Origin: REEB95 sp035934235
GTDB taxonomy: Bacteria; Pseudomonadota; Alphaproteobacteria; ATCC43930; CGMCC-115725
NCBI GenBank assembly: GCA_035934235.1
Contig: DASYYB010000053.1
Location: 1 to 12,082 of the forward strand
Direction of reading: 5' to 3'
Length of the DNA: 12,082 nt
The translations under genes were made by a program, and so were the position numbers. Each line of letters begins with the position of its first letter. Positions within the stretch are counted from its first letter, which is position 1. Below the pieces are notes generated by a model, which was given only the letters and a program-made list of their open reading frames with translations, was not told the DNA's origin and made no database searches. Positions 1 through 9,126 of the stretch are shown here, piece after piece.

Positions 1-101
1 AGGTGCTGGCGCAGATGGGGCTCCATCTCGGCATGGAGATCCCGAACTGGCCGCCCGAGAACATCGAGGAACTGGCAAAGCGCCTCGAGGAGCCGTACTG
101 A
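1..101 (+). CDS. rpoA: RNA polymerase alpha subunit, C-terminal end (partial)
   Basis: Only the last 32 codons are present, read from base 3 to the TGA at 99-101. The peptide contains QMGLHLGMEIPNWPPENIEE and ends in LAKRLEEPY, which matches the end of the alpha C-terminal domain in alphaproteobacterial RpoA. The alpha subunit nucleates assembly of RNA polymerase, and its C-terminal domain contacts UP elements and activators. The stop is followed by two bases and then the rplQ start, the usual rpoA-rplQ order at the end of the alpha ribosomal operon. The rest of the gene lies left of the window. Confidence 0.93.
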   Translation, partial: VLAQMGLHLGMEIPNWPPENIEELAKRLEEPY

Positions 102-103
102 CC

Positions 104-538
104 ATGCGCCATCGTCTCCGCGGCCGCAGCTTCAGCCGCAAATCCGCCCACCGCAAGGCCATGTTCGACAATATGGCCCATGCGCTGCTGAAGCACGAGC
201 AGATCACCACCACGCTGCCCAAGGCGAAGGACCTGCGTCCGGTGGTCGAGAAGCTCATCACGCTCGGCAAGCGCGGCGGTCTGCATGCGCGGCGCCAGGT
301 CATGGCCGCTCTGCAAGACGCCAAGATCGCCGACAAGGTGATGACGACACTGGCCGAGCGCTACAAGGCGCGCGCCGGCGGCTATTGCCGCATCCTCAAG
401 GCCGGCTTCCGTCACGGCGATGCCGCCGCGATGGCGGTCATCGAGCTGGTCGATCGCGACGTCGCCGTCAAGGGCCAGGATTCGGGCCCGATGGTCAGCG
501 CGAGCGAGACCGAAGCCGAAGAAGCGCCGGCCGCCTGA
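104..538 (+). CDS. rplQ: 50S ribosomal protein L17
   Basis: L17 is a structural protein of the large ribosomal subunit, near the peptide exit tunnel. The 144-residue product opens with MRHRLRGRSFSRKSAHRKAM and continues with FDNMAHALLKHEQITTTLPK, the strongly conserved L17 N-terminal region. Residues 56-115 carry the rest of the fold (GKRGGLHARR, GGYCRILKAGFRHGDAAAMA). The last 20 or so residues are an acidic, Ala/Glu-rich tail of the kind that varies between species. The ATG lies two bases after the rpoA stop. A GAGGAG at 87-92, inside rpoA, is a plausible but slightly distant ribosome-binding site. The last 44 bases, including the stop, overlap the convergent MFS gene. Confidence 0.97.
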   Translation: MRHRLRGRSFSRKSAHRKAMFDNMAHALLKHEQITTTLPKAKDLRPVVEKLITLGKRGGLHARRQVMAALQDAKIADKVMTTLAERYKARAGGYCRILKAGFRHGDAAAMAVIELVDRDVAVKGQDSGPMVSASETEAEEAPAA

Positions 539-1802
539 GTGCCAATGCGGCCGCCAGGGCCGCATTGGTCAAGCCCAACACCAGGAAGATCGCCGGCACG
601 CCGCTGCCGAGCTTGAGCATGATTGCCGAGCCGCCGCCGGCGACGACAATGAACAGCGCATTGAGGATGTTGTTGCCGGCGACGACGCGCGCGCGTTCGC
701 TTTCGGCGCTGCGCGCCTGCATGATGGCGTAAAGCGGCACGACAAAGATCCCCGCCGACAGCGCGACGCCGACAAGATCGCCGACGATCCGCCAATGGCC
801 GGCAATCGCCAGGAAGGCCGCGATGCCGGTCAACGCAGTCGCGGTTTGCGGTGCCGGGCTGGCAAGCCACAGATCGAACGTGAAAACGCCCATGGCCAGC
901 GCACTCCACGGCACCAGCCGGGCGCTGATCGCGCCACGCAGAATGCGGTTAGCCGCGAGCGAGCCGCAGCCGATGCCGATCGAATTGAGCGCCAGGAATA
1001 AGGTCACTACGTGGTTGTTGGCGCCGAGATATTCCTTGGCGTAATTGGGGAATTGCGAGATCAGCGCGGCGCCGACCAGCCAGAACCACGAAATCCCCAA
1101 CACCGCGCGCCACACCTCCGGCCGTGCATGCGCCTGGCCTACGATGTCCCAACTCGACGCTAGGATATTGGCGCGCAGACGCACGGTGCCTTGCGCCTTG
1201 CCGGTCGCCGGAATGAACCAGCTCGTGCCATAACCGAAGAGCGCCAGCGCCAGCAGCGCGCCGCCCGTCGCAAAACGGCCGCCGGGTACCAGGATCAATA
1301 ACCCGCCGACGATCGTGCCGATCAGAATGGCCAGGAACGTGCCGGCATCGACCAGGGCGTTGGCCGCCAGCAGCTCGGTTTCGGGCATTAGCTCCGGCAA
1401 GACCGCGTATTTCACCGGTCCGAAGACCGTGGCCTGTACGCCGAGCAGGAACAGCACGCCGAGCTGGAAGACGATATTGTCGCCCAGGAGGGACAGCGCG
1501 CCCAGCGTGACGACGCCGATCTCGGCAAGCTTGGTCTGCCGCAGCAGCCACGATTTTTCATACTTGTCGGCGATCTCGCCGGCGAGCGCGGAGAATAGGA
1601 AATACGGCAGGATGAAAATTGCCGTGGCGATGGTGACGACGATCTCGGTCGCTTGGCCCGTTTGGGCCTCGCGATAGGCGACCAGGATGACATAGGCATT
1701 CTTCAGCAAATTGTCGTTCATCGCGCCGGCAAACAGCGCCCAGAACAACGGGCCGAGCCGCCGCGTCGGCAACAGGCTGAGCGCTGCGTGCCCCCGCGTC
1801 AT
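495..1802 (-). CDS. MFS transporter, LplT-like (probable lysophospholipid transporter)
   Basis: The product has 435 residues and about 12 hydrophobic segments, the size of a complete MFS carrier. The N-terminal stretch FAGAMNDNLLKNAYVIL (about 24-40), the loop GEIADKYEK (75-83, MFS motif A position), FGPVKYAVLPEL (127-138) and NALVDAGTFLAILIGT (148-163) resemble LplT and the carrier half of LplT-acyltransferase-AMP-ligase fusions. LplT flips lysophospholipids across the inner membrane for re-acylation. No acyltransferase or ligase domain follows: the protein ends in a short basic tail after the last membrane segment. The ATG lies three bases after the acylphosphatase stop with no clear Shine-Dalgarno, so translational coupling is likely. 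The 3' end overlaps rplQ by 44 bases. The family call is firm; the substrate is inferred. Confidence 0.8.
   Translation of the reverse strand: MTRGHAALSLLPTRRLGPLFWALFAGAMNDNLLKNAYVILVAYREAQTGQATEIVVTIATAIFILPYFLFSALAGEIADKYEKSWLLRQTKLAEIGVVTLGALSLLGDNIVFQLGVLFLLGVQATVFGPVKYAVLPELMPETELLAANALVDAGTFLAILIGTIVGGLLILVPGGRFATGGALLALALFGYGTSWFIPATGKAQGTVRLRANILASSWDIVGQAHARPEVWRAVLGISWFWLVGAALISQFPNYAKEYLGANNHVVTLFLALNSIGIGCGSLAANRILRGAISARLVPWSALAMGVFTFDLWLASPAPQTATALTGIAAFLAIAGHWRIVGDLVGVALSAGIFVVPLYAIMQARSAESERARVVAGNNILNALFIVVAGGGSAIMLKLGSGVPAIFLVLGLTNAALAAALALRRPALLRLRSRSR
542..568. terminator. Perfect hairpin at the rplQ / MFS convergent junction
   Basis: CCAATGCGGCC at 542-552 and GGCCGCATTGG at 558-568 are exact reverse complements (11 bp) around a 5-base loop, GCCAG. 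The stem begins four bases after the rplQ stop, the right place for a terminator of the rpoA-rplQ transcript. No T-tract follows on either strand, so it is not a textbook intrinsic terminator. It could instead act as a 3'-end stabiliser or as a block for both converging transcripts. It lies inside the coding region for the last membrane segment of the MFS protein, so it also encodes an Ala-rich run. The symmetry is visible; the termination role is inferred. Confidence 0.5.
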
Positions 1803-1805
1803 GGC

Positions 1806-2093
1806 TCAATCGGTCGCGCGTTCGAAGAAGCCGGCCGAACCGTCGTCATCGGCCGTGTTTTGATGCACCGCGTCAACATGGGACATGGGCGGGCCGCGGC
1901 GGCAGGCAGCCGCCATCGCCGCGACCCCGTCGGCTTGCCCGATGATCAACACCTCGACGCTGCCGTCGCGACGGTTGCGTACCCAGCCGCGCAGATTGCG
2001 CTGCATCGCCTCATGCACGGCCCAGGCGCGGAAGCCCACGCCCTGGACGCGTCCGACAATCGACAGGCGCATCGCGGTTACGGCAGCGCGCAT
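1806..2093 (-). CDS. acyP: Acylphosphatase
   Basis: This is a small cytosolic enzyme that hydrolyses carboxyl-phosphate bonds such as acetyl phosphate, 1,3-bisphosphoglycerate or carbamoyl phosphate. The 95-residue product has the signature GRVQGVGFRAW (14-24) and GWVRNRRDGSVEV (36-48). R22 and N40 match the catalytic Arg (phosphate binding) and Asn (water activation) of the family. The length is normal. The C-terminus, after about residue 65, is less typical and ends in a polar, acidic stretch. An alternative ATG at 2072 would give an 88-residue protein; neither start has a good Shine-Dalgarno. It lies 55 bases after pccA and 3 bases before the MFS gene, so probably in their transcript. Confidence 0.9.
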   Translation of the reverse strand: MRAAVTAMRLSIVGRVQGVGFRAWAVHEAMQRNLRGWVRNRRDGSVEVLIIGQADGVAAMAAACRRGPPMSHVDAVHQNTADDDGSAGFFERATD

Positions 2094-2148
2094 GGCGGCA
2101 ATCTATTCACGCCCATTGCCGCTGTCCACGCCGGCTGCCGTCACAAAA

Positions 2149-4098
<1,950 letters not shown>

Positions 4099-4099
4099 G

Positions 4100-5632
4100 T
4101 TAGAGTGGGATGTTGTCGTGCTTCTTCCACGGGTTTTGTAGCTGTTTGCCGCGCAGCATCGCGAGCGAACGGCACAGCCGCCGCCGCGTCGAATGCGGCA
4201 TGATCACGTCGTCGATGAATCCGCGCGAGCCGGCGACGAAGGGGTTGGCGAATTTCGCGCGGTATTCCTCGGCGCGGCGCTCGAGCTTTTTCGCATCTTT
4301 GTGGTCGCCGCGGAAGATGATCTCGACCGCGCCCTTGGGCCCCATCACCGCGATTTCCGCCGATGGCCAGGCATAGTTGACGTCGCCGCGCAAATGCTTG
4401 GAGCTCATCACGTCGTAGGCGCCGCCATAAGCCTTGCGCGTGATCAGCGTCACCTTCGGCACCGTCGCCTGCGCGAACGCGAACAGCAGCTTGGCGCCGT
4501 GCGTGATGATGCCGCCATATTCCTGGGCGGTTCCGGGCAGGAAGCCGGGCACGTCGACAAAGGTGACGATCGGCAGGTTGAAGCAATCGCAAAAGCGCAC
4601 GAAGCGCGCCGCCTTGCGCGATGAATCGATATCGAGGCAGCCGGCCAGCACCATCGGCTGATTGGCGACGATGCCGACCGGATGGCCCTCGAGACGCGCG
4701 AAACCGACGACGATGTTCTTGGCGTAGTCGGGCTGCAACTCGAAGAATTCGCCTTCGTCGGCGACCTTCTCGATCAACTCCTTGATGTCGTAGGGCTTGT
4801 TCGGATTGGCCGGCACCAGCGTGTCGAGCGAGTTCTCCACTCGATCGGCGGAATCCTTGGTCGGCCGCACCGGCGGCGTCTCGCGGTTGGAAGGCGGCAG
4901 GAAATCGAGGAACCGGCGCACCTGCAGCAGCGCCTCGGCGTCGGTAGCGAAGGCCAGATCGGCGACGCCCGATTTGGTCGTATGCGTGTGCGCGCCGCCG
5001 AGCTCCTCGTGCGTCACGCTCTCGTGCGTCACGGTTTTGAGCACGTCGGGCCCGGTGACGAACATGTACGAGCTGTCGCGCACCATGAAGATGAAGTCGG
5101 TCATCGCCGGCGAATAGACGGCGCCGCCGGCGCAAGGGCCCATCACCACCGAGATCTGCGGCACCACGCCCGAGGCGAGCACGTTGCGTTGGAACACTTC
5201 GGCATAGCCGGCGAGCGAGGCGACGCCTTCCTGGATGCGGGCGCCGCCCGAATCGTTGAGCCCGATGACGGGCGCGCCGACGCGCACCGCCTGATCCATG
5301 ATCTTGCAGATCTTCTCGGCATGCGCCTCGGACAGCGAGCCGCCGAACACCGTGAAATCCTGGCTGAAGGCGAAAACGCGGCGGCCGTTGACCAGGCCGT
5401 GGCCGGTGACGACGCCGTCGCCCGGGATTTTCTGCTGTTCCATGCCGAAATCGGTCGAGCGGTGCTCGACGAACATGTCCCATTCCTCGAACGTGTCGCG
5501 GTCGAACAACAGGTCGAGGCGCTCGCGGGCGGTGAGTTTGCCCTTCTGATGCTGCTGCGCGATGCGTTTGTCGCCGCCACCTTTGCGCGCGGCTTCGCGC
5601 TTTTCTTCCAACCGCCGCAATATGTCCCGCAT
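4100..5632 (-). CDS. pccB: Propionyl-CoA carboxylase beta subunit (carboxyltransferase)
   Basis: This is the carboxyltransferase that moves CO2 from carboxybiotin to propionyl-CoA, as an alpha6-beta6 complex with PccA. The 510-residue protein has the two crotonase-like halves of the family: an N-half with FSQDFTVFGGSLSEAHAEKI (89-108), NDSGGARIQEG (126-136) and GPCAGGAVYSPAM (165-177), and a C-half with NQPMVLAGCLD (324-334), DVPGFLPGTAQEYGGII (360-376) and AYGGAYDVMSSKHLRGD (401-417). The C-terminus PWKKHDNIPL is typical of PccB. D407 in AYDVM aligns with the Asp that favours propionyl-CoA in characterised PccB proteins, as I recall. The ATG has a purine-rich AAGGGGAAG upstream. It follows ATP12 by 39 bases. 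No mutase or epimerase gene for methylmalonyl-CoA is in the window. Confidence 0.95.
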   Translation of the reverse strand: MRDILRRLEEKREAARKGGGDKRIAQQHQKGKLTARERLDLLFDRDTFEEWDMFVEHRSTDFGMEQQKIPGDGVVTGHGLVNGRRVFAFSQDFTVFGGSLSEAHAEKICKIMDQAVRVGAPVIGLNDSGGARIQEGVASLAGYAEVFQRNVLASGVVPQISVVMGPCAGGAVYSPAMTDFIFMVRDSSYMFVTGPDVLKTVTHESVTHEELGGAHTHTTKSGVADLAFATDAEALLQVRRFLDFLPPSNRETPPVRPTKDSADRVENSLDTLVPANPNKPYDIKELIEKVADEGEFFELQPDYAKNIVVGFARLEGHPVGIVANQPMVLAGCLDIDSSRKAARFVRFCDCFNLPIVTFVDVPGFLPGTAQEYGGIITHGAKLLFAFAQATVPKVTLITRKAYGGAYDVMSSKHLRGDVNYAWPSAEIAVMGPKGAVEIIFRGDHKDAKKLERRAEEYRAKFANPFVAGSRGFIDDVIMPHSTRRRLCRSLAMLRGKQLQNPWKKHDNIPL

Positions 5633-5671
5633 CGGCTTCCCCTTGGGCGTCCGGCGGACAGTTTGGCCTGT

Positions 5672-6367
5672 TTACGCGGCGCGGTGAAGCGCGGCGAAAC
5701 GGGCGGCGATGCCGATGTCGTCGCGCACGGCGCCGCGCCGCGCCATCGCCTCGGCGTCCTCGCCCCAGCGCTCGATCTGGAAGCTCTGATCGAGCTCGGC
5801 CGCCGCGAACGCCTCTTCGGCGGTGATCCGCCCTTCAATCAGGGCGAGCGCCAGCACCAGCGAACCAAGCGTCGTTGTCGCCAGATGCAGCGCCGTGAGC
5901 GTCATATCATCGTAGGCGGCAACGGCACGATGATAAGCGGCGAGGGATTCCGGCGCCTGCGTCACCGGGCTAATGCCCGCGGTCACCGTCAGCGGCGCGT
6001 AGCGCGTTCCCGCCCAGTCGAGATGCGGCTGCCAGGCGCGGTGCTGGCGGGTGGCAAGCTCGGACGGCGTCTCGGCGCGATAGCAGACGAGGTCGGTGGC
6101 GGCATATTTGACGATCTCGCCGACGACCGCTTCGCGCCGCTGCGCGACGAGATCGATCGCGATGCCGGCCAGCCGCGTCAATGGCAGCGCCGCCGGCTTG
6201 ATCGTCTCGCCTTGCGCCTGCCATTCGGCGGCGATGGCCTCGGCCAGTTTTTTACTGCGCACCGCGAGGGGCGCCTTGGCCGGTGTCCGCATCGGCTTGC
6301 CGTCGAGCAACACGGTGTAGCCGCCGGCCGTTTCGCCGACCGTGGCGGTCTTGAAGAACCGTTTCAT
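5672..6367 (-). CDS. ATP12-family F1-ATPase assembly chaperone
   Basis: ATP12 proteins bind the F1 alpha subunit and help assemble the alpha3-beta3 hexamer of ATP synthase. They occur in mitochondria and alphaproteobacteria. The 231-residue protein begins MKRFFKTATVGETAGGYTVL with LDGKPMRTPAKAPL (21-34), then AIAAEWQAQGETIKP, YAATDLVCYRAETP and, near the C-terminus, LDQSFQIERWGEDAEA, all typical of the family. The length is close to the usual 230-260. The ATG overlaps the rluC stop as ATGA (6364-6367), so the two genes are probably translationally coupled. In relatives I recall a HAD-family hydrolase between these two genes; it is absent here. Confidence 0.92.
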   Translation of the reverse strand: MKRFFKTATVGETAGGYTVLLDGKPMRTPAKAPLAVRSKKLAEAIAAEWQAQGETIKPAALPLTRLAGIAIDLVAQRREAVVGEIVKYAATDLVCYRAETPSELATRQHRAWQPHLDWAGTRYAPLTVTAGISPVTQAPESLAAYHRAVAAYDDMTLTALHLATTTLGSLVLALALIEGRITAEEAFAAAELDQSFQIERWGEDAEAMARRGAVRDDIGIAARFAALHRAA

Positions 6368-7368
6368 CGGTCGCCGCGGGCCTTCTCAGGCGCGAGGTCG
6401 GCAAAGACGTCGCGCTCCTGACCGTCCTCGAAACCGAAAAAATCCCAGGTCTCGCGCATATGCGGCGGCAACGGCGCCATGACGATGAGCGTGCCGCCGG
6501 CCGGATGCGGAATGGCGAGCGCGCGCGCATGCAGATGGACGCGCCGGTTGCCGGGCACGCCGGGCACGTGCGTTGCCGCGCCGCCGTACTTGCCGTCGCC
6601 GAGGATCGGCGTGCCGAGCGCGGCGCAATGTGCGCGCAGCTGGTGGGTGCGGCCGGTCACCGGTTCGAGCGCAATCCAGGCGAGGCGGTCGCCGGCGTGC
6701 GCGACAGTGCGGTAATAGGTGACGGCGCGTTTGCCGTCCTCGTCGGGAACTACCCGTTCGCCGAGCCGGCCCGGCAATTTCGCCAGCCGCTGGTCGATGC
6801 GGCCGTGCTCTGGTTTCGGTACGCCGACCGCCGCGGCCCAATAGATCTTGCGCGCCGCCTTGTCGCGAAAGGCTTCGGCGAGTTTGGCCGCCGCGCGGGC
6901 ACTCCGCGCCAGCACCAGCACGCCGCTGGTGTCCTTGTCGAGGCGATGGACGAGCCACGGCCGCTCCTCGGCGCCGAAACGCAGGGCGTCGAGCAAACCG
7001 TCAAGATGAAGGTCGGTCTTGGTGCCGCCTTGCACCGCCAAACCTTGCGGCTTGTCGATGACGATGACGTCCTCGTCGCGGTGCAGCACGCGCGCCTGGA
7101 TCATCTTGGCGTCGTGCGCGCTCGGCTCGGCGGTGCGCTGCACGGCGGGCCGTGGGCTCGCCGCCGGCAGCGGGGGTACGCGGACGATTTGGCCGGCGGC
7201 GACGCGGTCGCGCGCCGCGGCGCGTTTCCCGTCGAGCCGGATCTGGCCGGTGCGCAGCAGCTGTTCGAGCTTGCCGTGCGATAGGTCGGGAAAATGCCGC
7301 TTGAACCAGCGGTCGAGACGGATTTCCGCGTCGGCGTCGGCGACCGTGATCGATTGCACCTGTCCCAT
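6364..7368 (-). CDS. RluA-family 23S rRNA pseudouridine synthase (RluC/RluD type)
   Basis: The enzyme isomerises uridines in 23S rRNA to pseudouridine. An N-terminal S4 RNA-binding domain (IRLDRWFKRHFPDLSHGKLE, then LLRTGQIRLDG) is followed by the catalytic domain with VIDKPQGLAVQGGT and the motif WLVHRLDKDTSGVLVL. Counting from the ATG at 7368, the catalytic Asp of HRLDKDTSG is D144. RTHQLRAHCA and PILGDGKYGG complete the active-site signature. The product has 334 residues from that ATG. An in-frame TTG at 7377 would add three residues, and neither start has a clear Shine-Dalgarno; I prefer the ATG. The stop overlaps the ATP12 start. RluC-like specificity (E. coli positions 955/2504/2580) is a guess from neighbourhood and sequence style. 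Confidence 0.92.
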   Translation of the reverse strand: MGQVQSITVADADAEIRLDRWFKRHFPDLSHGKLEQLLRTGQIRLDGKRAAARDRVAAGQIVRVPPLPAASPRPAVQRTAEPSAHDAKMIQARVLHRDEDVIVIDKPQGLAVQGGTKTDLHLDGLLDALRFGAEERPWLVHRLDKDTSGVLVLARSARAAAKLAEAFRDKAARKIYWAAAVGVPKPEHGRIDQRLAKLPGRLGERVVPDEDGKRAVTYYRTVAHAGDRLAWIALEPVTGRTHQLRAHCAALGTPILGDGKYGGAATHVPGVPGNRRVHLHARALAIPHPAGGTLIVMAPLPPHMRETWDFFGFEDGQERDVFADLAPEKARGDR

Positions 7369-7379
7369 GCGCCGCAATT

Positions 7380-7405
7380 TAGCGGCGCGGGCTGGCTATC
7401 CGCTA
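7380..7405. other. Small inverted repeat between the WxPGxW gene and rluC
   Basis: TAGCGG at 7380-7385 and CCGCTA at 7400-7405 are reverse complements around a 14-base loop, inside the 42-base gap. On the - strand it begins about 5 bases after the WxPGxW stop and ends about 11 bases before the rluC ATG. It could be a weak terminator or attenuator. With only 6 bp and a long loop, chance is also plausible. Confidence 0.25.
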
Positions 7406-7410
7406 GCTAA

Positions 7411-7728
7411 TCAGGCGCGGCGCCAGCGGCCGGGAACCCAGACCCAGCCGCGCGGCCGAGCATCCCAATGGCCCGGCACCCAGACCGCGCCGTAATAAGG
7501 CGGATGGACGTAACGGCCGGGAATCCAGACATACTGTCTGCCGTCCCAGCGCCAGAAGCCCGGACGCCACACCCAATAGCCGGGTGCGACCGGTGCCGGC
7601 GGCGCGCTTTCGACGACGGGCGCCGGCGGTGCGAGATTGACGATGATCTCGGCGGCACTTGCCAGCGGGCTCATGGCCAGAATCAATGCGACCGCCAAAA
7701 CAGCGCGGAAAAGCCGGGATTTCGGCAT
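7411..7728 (-). CDS. Secreted WxPGxW (YXWXPGH-like) repeat protein
   Basis: The 105-residue product has a Sec-type signal peptide (MPKSRLFRAVLAVALILAMS, cleavage likely after ASA at 23-25), a Pro-rich linker with APPAPV twice (33-48), and then four copies of a W-x-P-G-x-W/Y motif: WRPGFW (54-59), WIPGRY (68-73), WVPGHW (83-88) and WVPGRW (97-102). Small periplasmic or surface proteins with this repeat are common in proteobacteria and lack a proven biochemical role. The ATG at 7728 is chosen because GGAG lies 7 bases upstream and the signal peptide then starts correctly; the open frame extends upstream to a GTG at 7779. Upstream, the 84 bases after rarA contain a TATAAG, but I see no matching -35 box. 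It stands between rarA and rluC, where crcB is expected. Confidence 0.85.
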   Translation of the reverse strand: MPKSRLFRAVLAVALILAMSPLASAAEIIVNLAPPAPVVESAPPAPVAPGYWVWRPGFWRWDGRQYVWIPGRYVHPPYYGAVWVPGHWDARPRGWVWVPGRWRRA

Positions 7729-7735
7729 GCTTGGA

Positions 7736-7739
7736 CTCC
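7736..7739 (-). promoter_or_regulatory. Ribosome-binding site of the WxPGxW gene
   Basis: GGAG on the - strand, 7 bases before the ATG at 7728. It decides the start in favour of 7728 over the upstream GTG. Confidence 0.65.
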
Positions 7740-7812
7740 AAATCAGTTGCGAATATCGGTTCTTGATCCTTATAGGCACGTGGTCGCTACAGCGTCCCCC
7801 TTCGCGGCGGCG

Positions 7813-9126
7813 TTACTTTTTTGGCCGATCCGAAATCGGTGCCGTGCCGCTTTTTGCGCGCAGCTTCTGCCAATAGTCGAGCCGCTTGCGGATTTCGCGC
7901 TCGAATCCTGCCTCGACCGGGCGATAGAATTCGCGGCGGCCCATGCTTTCGGGAAAATAATCGAGGCCGGAAAATCCCTCGGGCGTATCCGGATCGTAGA
8001 CGTAGCCGCTGCTGTAGCCGAGATCGCGCATCAGGCGCGTCGGCGCGTTGACGGCGTGCATCGGCGGCATCAGCGAGCCGGTCTCCTTCGCGGCGCGGGT
8101 CGCGGCGCCGAAGGCGACATAACCGGCGTTCGATTTGGGCGCGGTGGCGAGGAAGATCACCACCTGCGCCAGCGCCAACTCGCCTTCGGGCGAGCCGAGC
8201 CGGTCGTACGCTTCCCAGGCGGCAATCGCCTGCGGCAGCGCGCCGGGCTCGGCCATGCCAATGTCTTCGACCGCCATGCGCACCAGCCGACGCGCGATAT
8301 AGATCGGATGCTCGCCGCCGACCAGCATGCGCGCCAGCCAATAGAGCGCCGCGTCGACATCCGAGCCACGCACCGATTTGTGCAAGGCGCTGATCAGGTT
8401 GTAGTGCCCTTCCTGCGCCTTGTCGTAGAGCGGCGCCCGCCGCTGCACCGCCGCCATCAAGCCTTCGGTATCGAGCGTCGTCCCTTCGGGAAGCGCGGCG
8501 ATCTCCTCGGCGATGTTGAGGGCGTAGCGTCCATCGCCGTCGGCCATTGCCTTGAGCGCCTGGCGTGCGGCTGTGTCCACGGGAAGCTTGCGGCCGAGCG
8601 CGGTTTCGGCGCGGGCGAGCAGGGTTTCGAGTGCGGCATCGTCGAGGCGCCGCAGCACGAAGACCTGACACCGCGACAGCAGCGCGCCATTGAGCTCGAA
8701 TGACGGATTCTCGGTCGTCGCACCGATCAATGTCACCGTGCCGGTCTCGACATAAGGCAGGAAACCATCCTGTTGCGCGCGATTGAAGCGATGAATCTCA
8801 TCGACAAAAAGCAGCGTGCCTTGGCCGGCGCCGCGGCGCTGTTTCGCCGCATCGAACACCTTGCGCAAATCGGCGACGCCCGAAAACACGGCCGATAAAG
8901 GCTCAAAATGCATGTCGGTCGCGTCGGCGAGGATACGCGCGACCGTCGTCTTGCCGCAGCCCGGTGGCCCCCACAGGATCATCGACGCCAGCCGTCGCGC
9001 GGCGACCATGCGGCCGAGCGGCGCATCGGGGGCAAGCAGGTGATCCTGGCCGACGATTTCGGCGAGCGTTTTCGGCCGGAGCCGATCGGCCAGCGGGCGC
9101 GGAGCCTGCTGCTCGAAAAGGCTCAT
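7813..9126 (-). CDS. rarA: Replication-associated recombination protein A (AAA+ ATPase)
   Basis: RarA (MgsA; Mgs1/WRNIP1 in eukaryotes) is a clamp-loader-like ATPase acting at stalled replication forks and gaps. The 437-residue protein has Walker A GPPGCGKT (53-60), Walker B LLFVDEIH (105-112) followed by RFNRAQQD, and sensor-1 region GATTENPSFELN (135-146). The C-terminal tetramerisation region includes GSDVDAALYWLARMLVGGEH and ends in the family-typical NAPTRLMRDLGYSSGYVYDP, then FYRPVEAGFEREIRKRLDYW. Length is normal. The ATG at 9126 overlaps the degP stop as ATGA. An open frame continues 17 codons upstream, but the real proteins start at MSLFEQ. There is no clear Shine-Dalgarno, so coupling to degP is likely. 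Confidence 0.95.
   Translation of the reverse strand: MSLFEQQAPRPLADRLRPKTLAEIVGQDHLLAPDAPLGRMVAARRLASMILWGPPGCGKTTVARILADATDMHFEPLSAVFSGVADLRKVFDAAKQRRGAGQGTLLFVDEIHRFNRAQQDGFLPYVETGTVTLIGATTENPSFELNGALLSRCQVFVLRRLDDAALETLLARAETALGRKLPVDTAARQALKAMADGDGRYALNIAEEIAALPEGTTLDTEGLMAAVQRRAPLYDKAQEGHYNLISALHKSVRGSDVDAALYWLARMLVGGEHPIYIARRLVRMAVEDIGMAEPGALPQAIAAWEAYDRLGSPEGELALAQVVIFLATAPKSNAGYVAFGAATRAAKETGSLMPPMHAVNAPTRLMRDLGYSSGYVYDPDTPEGFSGLDYFPESMGRREFYRPVEAGFEREIRKRLDYWQKLRAKSGTAPISDRPKK

Noticed and set aside
4682..6421. Long + strand open frame (579 codons) spanning pccB and ATP12 antisense.
   Set aside because: It crosses two confirmed genes and an intergenic gap, with shadow-type composition (many Arg, Ala, Gly, His) and no family resemblance.
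7767..7812. TATAAG-type -10 box upstream of the WxPGxW gene.
   Set aside because: No acceptable -35 hexamer at 16-18 bases; I do not call a promoter.
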